Positions 56,791 through 64,000 of a stretch of 64,000 nucleotides of DNA are shown piece after piece. The position numbers and the translations under genes were made by a program. The DNA is taken from contig OX336389.2 in assembly GCA_946902985.2 (NCBI GenBank), forward strand, positions 794,406,979 through 794,470,978, given 5' to 3'. Source of the stretch: Meconema thalassinum (taxonomy: Eukaryota > Arthropoda > Insecta > Orthoptera > Tettigoniidae). A model generated the notes under the pieces. It saw only the letters and a list, made by a program, of their open reading frames with translations, did no database searches and was not told the origin of the DNA. Each line of letters begins with the position of its first letter. The first letter of the stretch is position 1.

Positions 56791-58151
56791 ATTCGGGGAA
56801 GAAGTCCACGAGTTTCTGCAGGTTTGCCACATCTATTTAAAACTACTCGCTCATTAGATCCCGTAGTATCAACCCATTGTAGGGATGATCTCTGCAATTT
56901 ACTGGCTTTTCCATACAGCCCCTCATATTTTCTACGGGATAAAGATAGCGTGATTCAGCGGGCAAGTCGAAGTGTGAAAGGGTTTTTGTGTGTTTTCTGG
57001 TGATATATGCGTGCAGCCCTATGAACATGGCTGTTATCTTAGTAAATAGAAGTGGACACAGCATATTTATTATGAAATGATGCAAAAGCAAAGCTAACAC
57101 TTGTTCACCAAGAGTTTTGAAATAGACATCCCGGTCCATATTAACTGTGACATGAATGAGAGGGCCCAAGTAACGGTACGAAAAACACCACCTCTGGCCG
57201 GAACTACACTATACACTCCGTGTTAAAAGTATTTTTAGGCTGTCGTTTACTCGACGCCTTGTATCATTTAAAGAGAGGTAAAATCGCGACTTTCTTAACC
57301 ACACAAAACGCCTCCAGTCAGTTGCTGTCTATTGTCTGTGTTGTTTGGCCCTTAAATGATCTGGAGCTTGAAGACTTGCGCACGCACACGCACACGCACA
57401 TTGCCATGGTCACATGTCAGCGGTAATGGGTCACAAGACTTTGTTGCCAGTGCAACATCATATGCAGTACTCTTTCAAGGACATGACGAATCTTTTTGTA
57501 CGGTTACGATGTTTTCGTGGCCAATATCTAAGCGACGATGGGGTGTGGCCTTGCGAATAACTGTATGCTCGCACTCGGCTCTGTTTCAAATTCCGTCCGG
57601 GTCATGGATGCCTAAGTTGTACAGCATAATATGTATGTTGCTCTTATTTCTGTTGCTTATTTTTGGAGTCATGTATGTCTTAGTTCTTTAGCCCCGTGTA
57701 CTTAGGTACGAGCACAACCTGTGTTATTATGATGTCGAAGTGAGATATTTAAACCTATTTAACTGGACATAGGATTCAGATAGGTGCCCAGCATAATGTA
57801 TAGCCTAATAGCAACCCGATGCACAACAGTTGAGAATCTTACATATGTACAATGCAGCTTGTATATGGATGTTTGAACGTGTGTTACCAAGTCCTTCTTT
57901 GGAGTACACTATGGCACCCTCAGATACGGAAGTGGATATAAATGTTGTGTGGGTTATCGGTAAGAGAGATCTCCAACAGGCAGTAATCCAATCGATCTGT
58001 TTGCCAGAAATGTGCTGTACGTACACATATAGAACGATTCTCAATAATCTATTCATATGTGCACTTCGCTGAACTCTGGTATGACTGAGAGATCTGCGGA
58101 GTATAGTAATCGTATCTCAGCACTTCCTGGTGAACGACATTTTCCTGCTCC
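56791..58151. other. no gene recognised; weak inverted repeat
   Basis: 'ttgagaatc...atgtaca' at about 57828 and its inverted partner near 58020-58048 could be ends of a ~225-bp MITE, but pairing extends only about 20 bp with mismatches. A (cgcaca)n tract lies at 57378-57401. The 111-codon frame at 57356-57691 has no motif beyond a hydrophobic tail. Confidence 0.3.
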
Positions 58152-58152
58152 T

Positions 58153-58223
58153 TCCAGGAGCTGAAAGTATAGTTACATCCTTGGATAGAGGGCTGCATCT
58201 CTTCGATCTACAACTGTGTCCAC
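58153..58223. repeat. 71-bp exact direct repeat, copy 1
   Basis: Identical to 58573-58643 (offset 420). It begins tccaggagctgaaag and ends ctgtgtccac. The flanks differ. Confidence 0.93.
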
Positions 58224-58572
58224 TAATAGGAAGTAACGAGTTTTTTCTGACAATAAAGCAGCTGATATACATTTGTCAGTGTGAGAGATAGCCCAAGCAA
58301 GTCTATGCCCGCAGCTTCAGCGTCTGCACTTGTGGTGCATTGATCATATGCTTACTGGGACAAGCAGGCATTTTAATTCAAAATGTCTATTTGTTGATCT
58401 CAGTGAGATCAGGGGGATATTCTTAGACGCATCTTACTACATCCAGTCAATATTTTGGCTTCAATTACAAACTGTGGGAGTGGTTTTACTTAAAGGCGAG
58501 TGTAGTTACAAAGTTGGGGAATTTTGATATCAAACTATCCTTCACATGTTGGCAGAGCTATTGCTCAAAATG

Positions 58573-58643
58573 TCCAGGAGCTGAAAGTATAGTTACATCC
58601 TTGGATAGAGGGCTGCATCTCTTCGATCTACAACTGTGTCCAC
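58573..58643. repeat. 71-bp exact direct repeat, copy 2
   Basis: Identical to 58153-58223. Perfect identity across 71 bp in otherwise aged DNA implies a recent duplication or conversion. Confidence 0.93.
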
Positions 58644-58859
58644 AGAGGAGAACGAAATCACCTTCACATAAGGCCTGGGCAGAATTTTACTGCCAATGGA
58701 CTCGACTTGTTTATTCCAGTGGGCGAGAATGGCACGAGTACATACCTAACTCCTTGCTCTTGAAAGCAAGGCTTGAATGAAAATATAGGCAAATTATGTA
58801 AACTCATCAAGGTTCAGAATGATTATTCATATTTGGCTTGGAAGTAATATCTCAATTTC
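58644..58859. other. no gene recognised
   Basis: Flank of the SINE. Confidence 0.3.
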
Positions 58860-59195
58860 GACCTCATGTTATAAAAATAACCCCTGGCACTACAGCCCGT
58901 GAAGGGCCTAGGTCTACCAAGCGACCGCTGCCCAGCCATTTGGCCTGCAGATATTGGGGTGACGCGTGATCAGCGCATCGGGTCCCCTCGGCCAATAATC
59001 TTGGTTTTCGTGATCGGGGCGCTGCTTCACTGTCAGACAGCTACTCAATTGTCCTCACGAGGCTGAGTGCACCCCGTTCCAGCCCTCAATTCAGTTTCTA
59101 AAATCCCTGACGGAGCCGGGAATCGAACCCGAGGGCTCCGGGTGAGAGGCAAGCGCGCTGCCCCAACACCACGGGGCCGGCATGACCTCATGTTA
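58860..59195 (-). mobile_element. complete tRNA-derived SINE with 12-bp target duplication
   Basis: 'gacctcatgtta' occurs at 58860-58871 and 59184-59195. On the minus strand the 312-bp body opens with a tRNA-like head (59183 to about 59100: 'ccgtggtgttggggcagcgc' and B-box 'gggttcgattcccggctcc'). It ends 'gggctgtagtgccaggggtt' with an A/T tail at the 58872 side. It is a different SINE family from 35975-36495 and 43058-43422. The perfect target duplication indicates a relatively recent insertion. Confidence 0.93.
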
Positions 59196-59587
59196 CGTTC
59201 ATTCGCAAATCATCAGGGAATTGGAGAGTGTATCCGGGAAGTGAACATCAGAGTCCTCATTCTGAGGATTAAACGTGTTGAATTATTGTTGTGTGGGCCG
59301 TTCCATATAGGAATTGACTTCAGATTGCACTCTCGTTGAAACGACTGGGAGATGCGGGTGACAGTCACACTAAATTAGAAATATTATGTTCTCGTATTTG
59401 TTCTCCAAAACCATAAAGTCAGAAAAATCACACAACACTAACTTGAATATGCAGATCTGCTTGACCATAGCTGGAATGTGAGAAGCGATAGCTTCCATGG
59501 GAGTATCGTAGAGGAAAGAGAATTTCACAATTCCACATGTCTTTTCTTAGGTAGCCAATCCAATAACATAAAGATCGACTCCCCTAC
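59196..59587. other. no gene recognised
   Basis: Nothing recognised. Confidence 0.3.
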
Positions 59588-60997
59588 ACCAACCCCGGGG
59601 GCGGGAAGGGGGGTGGGGTGACTTTGGAAACTTTAACAGGAACCCCTATTTTTATTGCAGGTTTTGATTCTCCTTAAAACAATATGTAACTTTTGTATGA
59701 AAGATTTTTTTCGTTTCATGATAGATGGCGTTGTAATCGGCAATCTCCTTGTCACCAAGCACCCCGAGATAGTGAGATGCAAGAGGACTCACAGTAACCA
59801 AGCACCCCGAGATAGTGAGAGAGTAATCAAGCACCCCGTGATAATGAGTGGCAAGGGGACTCCCAGTAATAAAGCACCCCAAAATAGTGAGAGGCAAGGG
59901 GACTCCCAGTAATCAAGCACCCCGAGATAGTGAGAGGCAAGGGGCTCAGAGTAATCAAGCAACCCGAGATAGTGAGAGGCATGGGGACTCACAGTATACC
60001 AAGCACCCCGAGATAGTAAGAGGCAAGGGGCTCACAGTGATCCAGCACCCCGTGATAGTGAGAGGCAAGAATACTCACAGTAACCAAGCACCCCGAGTTA
60101 GTGAGAGGCAAGGGGCTCACAGTAATCAAGCACCCCAAGATAGTGAGAGGCAAGGGGACTCACAGTAATGAAGCACCCTGAGATAGTGAGAGGCAAGGGG
60201 CTCACAGTAATCAAGCACCCCAAGATAGTGAGAGGCAAGGAGACTCCCAGTATTCAAGCACCCCAAGATAGTGAGAGGCATGGGGACTCCAGTAATCAAG
60301 CAACCCGAGATAGTGAGAGGCAAGGGGACTCACAGTAATCAAGCACCCTGAGATAGTGAGAGGCAAGGGGCTCACAGTAATCAAGCACCCCAAGATAGTG
60401 AGAGGCAAGGAGACTCCCTGTATTCAAGCACCCCAAGATAGTGAGAGGCAAGGGGACTCCAGTAATCAAGCAACCCGAGATAGTGAGAGGCCAGGGCTCA
60501 CAGTAATCAAGCACCCCGAGATAGTGAGAGGCAAGGGGCTCACAGTAATCAAGCACCCCGAGATAGTGCGAGGCATGGGGACTCACAGTAACCAAGCACC
60601 CCGAGATAGTGAGAGGCAAGGGGAATCACCAAAATCAAGCAACCCGAAGGGAACAAGTTACTACCACGTCCACGTCGTTGTTCCTGGGTAAGTAGTCTAA
60701 GAATGCGTTGCGGGAGGGTTGACGGTGTCACATGATAGCATTTTCAAAAATATCAGGAAAAAAAAACACTTTAATTTTCCTAATCTGATGTGTAATTTTT
60801 TGAGATATTACCAGTTTTCGACAATTTTCAACGCATTTTAATTTTTGCCGATTACAGCGCTATCTGTCACGAAACGATAGAAAAGTTTCATACAAAAGTT
60901 ACATATTTTTTCATGGAGAATCCAAATCTGCGATAAAAAACAAGGGTTCCTATTTAAGTTTTCAATGTTATCCCCCCTCCTGCCCCCAGGGGTTAAT
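59588..60997. mobile_element. foldback element enclosing a minisatellite
   Basis: The left arm 59588-59742 and right arm 60846-60997 are inverted copies (about 80% identity) sharing 'atatgtaacttttgtatgaaa', 'gattctcc', 'ttgtaatcggca' and a G-rich outer part. Between them lie a 42-bp minisatellite (59753-60645) and 200 bp of unique DNA. No transposase is encoded. Confidence 0.85.
59753..60645. repeat. 42-bp minisatellite, about 22 units, with higher-order structure
   Basis: The unit is 'agcaccccgagatagtgaga' plus 'ggcaaggggactcacagtaatca', 42-43 bp. Units 11-14 (about 60168-60325) are repeated almost exactly as units 15-18 (about 60338-60493), variants in the same order (ccctgaga, cccaaga, ttcaagca, aacccgaga). 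So a ~169-bp block was duplicated after the single units had diverged. Long frames on both strands across it are by-products. Confidence 0.95.
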
Positions 60998-61268
60998 GGA
61001 TGCCCCCCTTCGAGGTGAACAACTTTTATTCCAACTTATTTTTAATCAGATTTGTAATTTTCTAAATAGTCCGAATAACAGTTTTAAATGCCTCACCATG
61101 TATATATTATATATAGGTATATATAAATAGTCGTGTTGGTTTTGCAAGCTCAAACACGGTTTACCACGGCCCTGGTCCACTGTTGCGTATTTCATATACA
61201 TAATATTTCATATACTCTACTCCAGTATCCTATACTTTAACACTTTATGTTAATGGAACATTTAATCA
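60998..61268. other. no gene recognised
   Basis: An AT-rich dinucleotide-like tract 'tatatattatatataggtat' lies at 61100-61122. Confidence 0.35.
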
Positions 61269-61724
61269 TCTCTATATATAAAAATGATAGTTACGTGATA
61301 GTCTGTCTGTGTATCCTTTTTGCGTTCATATACCATTCATCCGATTGCGATGAAACTTGGGTGAGTTCCCGTAAAGGTTTCTGGCTTAGTAAATCCATTT
61401 CATAGTTGGTAGCAAACGAGTAGACTCAACAAATGAGTGACGGCACGCGAATCGTTTCAATATAGTCCCGTATGCGTTCATAATCTAATCATACGATTGT
61501 GATGAAACTTTAGTGGGTTATTGTGCACACTCCTGCGAAGGTTCTTGACTTAGTAAATCCATATTACAATAGGTAGCGCATGTGCAGATTCAACAATTGA
61601 CTGACGATGCGTGAGTTATTTAGACAAAGTCTGGTATGCCTTAAAATAACATGCATCCAATTGCGATGAAAATTTGGTGAGTTATTTAACACGCTACCAC
61701 GAATGTTTATGAATTATTAAATCC
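61269..61724 (+). mobile_element. Helitron-like 5' end with three ~160-bp repeats
   Basis: Starts 'tctctatatataaaaatgat' after an A, the usual Helitron 5' form. Three tandem units follow at about 61319, 61468 and 61637, each carrying 'cattcatccgattgcgatga' with variants, then 'gacttagtaaatccat'. A 3' hairpin-CTRR end is not found before the satellite array. Confidence 0.55.
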
Positions 61725-61883
61725 ATTTTACAATCTTTTAGAAGCTGTTGACTTTAGAATTTTGCAAAAGATGAAAGTAGACATATGAGATCAACACAGA
61801 GCCAAAAAATGTGTGTCTGTGTGTCCGTGAGTGTGTATGTGTGTGGGTGCTCTGCATGTCTGCCCCCCTCCCCCCCCCCCCCC
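61725..61883. repeat. 159-bp near-identical duplication, copy 1
   Basis: Matches 62264-62423 with one substitution visible inside the poly-C tail. It includes a tgtg-rich stretch and a 14-C run ending at 61883. Confidence 0.92.
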
Positions 61884-63440
61884 TTTCAATTCAAACACGG
61901 TCAAACCGAATTGAACGAAATTTCGTACAGAGATTGCACTAGGAATGGGCACCTCAATGTCATGTATTATATCGCCACCATATTGACGGAAATGTAATGG
62001 CGGCCACGCAAATGTCAAAAGCATAAATAAAATAACGACTAACCTAACCATCTGATCTCTACCAAATTTTGCATCAGCATAACTTTATGTAGGAAGCATA
62101 TTTTGACTAAATAACAAGGTCTTCAGTCCAATAGTTTGCAGATGGTGGCCATGCATGTGAGCAAATCGATTCCCCCTATCAATTCAAACACGGCAAAACC
62201 GAATTGAACAAAATTTGGTACAGAAGTAGCATTAGCAAAGGGCACCTCAGTGTCATGTTTTATATTTTACAATCTTTTAGAAGCTGTTGACTTTAGAATT
62301 TTGCAAAAGATGAAAGTAGACATATGAGATCAACACAGAGCCAAAAAATGTGTGTCTGTGTGTCCGTGAGTGTGTATGTGTGTGGGTGCTCTGCATGTCT
62401 GCCCCCCTCACCCCCCCCCCCCCTGAAACGTAATGGCAGCCACCCAAATGTAAAAAGCTTAAATTAAATTACGAACAACCTAATCACCTGATCTCTACCA
62501 AATTTGGCAACGAAATACCATTATTTGAGGAGCGTCTTTTGGCGAAACTACAAGGTCATCAGCCCGATAGTTTGCAGATAGCGGCCATGTTTTTATGCAA
62601 ACCGATTCCCCAATTCAATTATACACGGTAAATTGGAATTTGGTACAGAGTTGGCACTAGCAAAGGACACCTCAGTGTCATGTATTATATCGCCGCCATA
62701 TGGACGGAAACGTAATGGCGGCCACTTAAATGTTCAAAGCTTAAATCAAATTACGACTAACCTGATCATTTGATCTCTACCAAATTTTTCAATGACATAC
62801 CTTTATGTAGGAAGCGTCTTTTGAAAAAACTACATGGACATCAGTGCAATAGTTTGCAGATGGTGGCCATGTATGTGTGCAAATGGTATCCCCCCATCAA
62901 TTCAAACACGGTAAAACCGAATCGAACGAATTTTGGTACAGAGGTAGCACTGACAAAGGGCACCTCAATGTCATGTTTTATATCGCAGCCATCTTGACGG
63001 AAACGTAATGGCGGCCACCCAAATTTGCCAAGCTTAAATCAAATTCCGACTACTCTAATCATCTGATCGCTACCGAATTAGGCAACTACATACTGTCATG
63101 TGGGAAGCGTCTATTGACCAAATTACAAGGTCATCAGCCTAATAGTTTCCAGATGGTGGCCCTGTATGTGTGCAAATCGATTCCCACTATCAATTGAAGC
63201 ACAACTGGACCCAAATCGAACCACCTTTGGTACAGAGGTAGCACTAGGAAGTGGCAACTCAGAGTTATTTTGAATATCGCCGCCATCATAACAAAAAAGA
63301 AATAGCGCCCACCCAAATGTTCTGAGTTGAAATCAAATTACGACTAATCCAACCATATATCAAAATGTGGGACGTGTCTTTTACCCAAACTACAAGGTCA
63401 TCAGCCAAATAGTTTCAAGGTGATGGATGTATGGATCATG
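61884..63440 (+). repeat. array of ~290-bp units, right copy (inverted relative to 39481-41572)
   Basis: Reverse-complement landmarks of the left array ('aaacgtaatggcggccac' type) occur at about 61990, 62427, 62708, 63001 and 63293. The spacing is about 290 bp except where the 159-bp duplication interrupts the array at 62264-62423. Confidence 0.92.
62264..62423. repeat. 159-bp near-identical duplication, copy 2
   Basis: Sits inside the ~290-bp array and cuts one unit after 'catgttttat'. The array resumes at 62424 ('tgaaacgtaatggcagcc'). Confidence 0.9.
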
Positions 63441-64000
63441 CAAGTATTATTGCCTAACCTTAACTTACGGTTAATTAAGGCCTGGCCTCAACAATTCAGA
63501 TTATCGTAAATAGGGAGGTATAATCTGTCCTCAAAGAGGTGACCGGTAGGATATTAGCATATTATAATAAAATATGTAACCGTAGAAGTGACTAACAGGT
63601 CAGGCTTACCGTGCCATATCGTTGTGGGCACATGCCGTCCCGTTGTCAACATGGCCGCTATTTTTGCTCGTAAATACATATATTTCCGTAACTTCCTTAG
63701 TTTATATCCTTTTAGGAATGTACAGAACAAAATAATACATATGTAGTATCAAATGGCTGATATAAACGCCAGAAAACTCTAATTGAATCATTGGATATCA
63801 ACACAAAATATGATACAGTTATACTAAACCAGTTGTTTATCAACTATTATCGTAGGGCATTCGTGGCGCAATGGTAGCGACTTTGGCTCTTCGTCAGGTG
63901 GTTCGTCGATCAAATCACTGCAAGGTTCAAATTTCCTTACTTTGTTCATTTGGTATTTATTGATTCATAACTACTCACACGTTAAAATGTTAAGCATATA
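63441..64000 (+). repeat. large dispersed repeat, right copy body, cut by the window edge
   Basis: Reverse complement of 38941-39480. It contains the tRNA-like end. Its outer boundary lies beyond position 64000. Confidence 0.9.
63853..63940 (+). other. tRNA-like segment
   Basis: 'gtggcgcaatggtagcgact' (A-box-like) and 'aaggttcaaatttc' (B-box-like, about 63922). This copy is better preserved than 39008-39095. It reads away from the satellite array. Confidence 0.55.

Noticed and set aside
57827..58052. Small MITE
   Set aside because: Inverted ends match over only about 20 bp with mismatches and no target duplication or second copy was seen.
59753..60645. Possible CRISPR array
   Set aside because: Units are contiguous 42-bp tandem repeats with no unique spacers, in eukaryotic DNA without cas genes.
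59652..60731. Long overlapping open frames on both strands across the minisatellite
   Set aside because: They arise because 42-bp units keep frame; stops are avoided by repetition, mixed 41-43 bp units shift frame, and both strands are open alike. No protein motif.
63853..63940. Functional tRNA gene
   Set aside because: A- and B-box-like blocks exist but acceptor and anticodon stems do not pair; it is a relic within a repeat.

Overview
The window looks like intergenic or intronic DNA from a large, repeat-rich, AT-rich arthropod genome. A polyneopteran insect (orthopteran, phasmid or cockroach type) is my best guess. This rests on the mix of elements: tRNA-derived SINEs carrying the shared 'gtggtttccca / caggcaaatgctggga' core, Penelope-like elements, mariner, hAT and pogo remnants, Helitrons and long foldback elements. 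The placement is inference, because no single-copy gene fixes the species. No prokaryotic, organellar or rRNA sequence is visible.

Layout. 0.2-3.9 kb holds a decayed Penelope-like element (reverse transcriptase plus GIY-YIG endonuclease). Its 3' region was hit by a 930-bp Tc1/mariner-type element with ~105-bp inverted repeats, and a hammerhead-ribozyme-like fold follows. 5.3-9.1 kb is a minus-strand hAT element fused to a 5'-truncated pogo/Tigger transposase that ends in a PHD-like zinc finger. 9.5-10.05 kb is a fragment of a repeat-borne protein. 12.0-12.4 kb is a LINE 3' fragment. 14.3-15.7 kb has two foldback elements. 17-19.6 kb has no long reading frame but a dense run of short perfect hairpins. 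19.6-21 kb is a ~295-bp repeat array ending in a Penelope-type terminus. 22-24 kb has two transposase remnants. 24-29 kb has LINE reverse-transcriptase fragments, including a ~400-bp segment present twice at ~98% identity, SINE pieces and microsatellites.

31.3-33 kb has an insertion flanked by an 18-bp duplication, a SINE and a second foldback copy. 35.06-35.53 kb is the longest open frame (154 codons), with weak cyclin-J-like resemblance; it is the only candidate host-gene-derived sequence. 36.0-36.5 kb and 43.06-43.42 kb are complete SINEs with target-site duplications. 38.9-41.6 kb and 61.9-64.0 kb are inverted copies of one large repeat that carries ~290-bp satellite-like units and a tRNA-like end. 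46.4 kb is a mariner 3' end. 48.1-51.3 kb is a head-to-tail pair of Helitrons beside a pentanucleotide microsatellite. 51.4-52.0 kb is a ~140-bp repeat array. 52.5-54.6 kb is a 2.05-kb palindrome. 55.6-56.1 kb is a LINE 3' fragment. 58.9-59.2 kb is a minus-strand SINE with target-site duplication. 59.6-61.0 kb is a foldback element enclosing a 42-bp minisatellite with higher-order structure.

Nothing here forms an operon or pathway. Every recognised protein is a transposase or reverse-transcriptase remnant, almost all frameshifted. The most notable structures are the hammerhead-like motif, the hAT-pogo chimera, the long palindrome, the minisatellite-bearing foldback element, the tandem Helitrons and the ~290-bp repeat superfamily.
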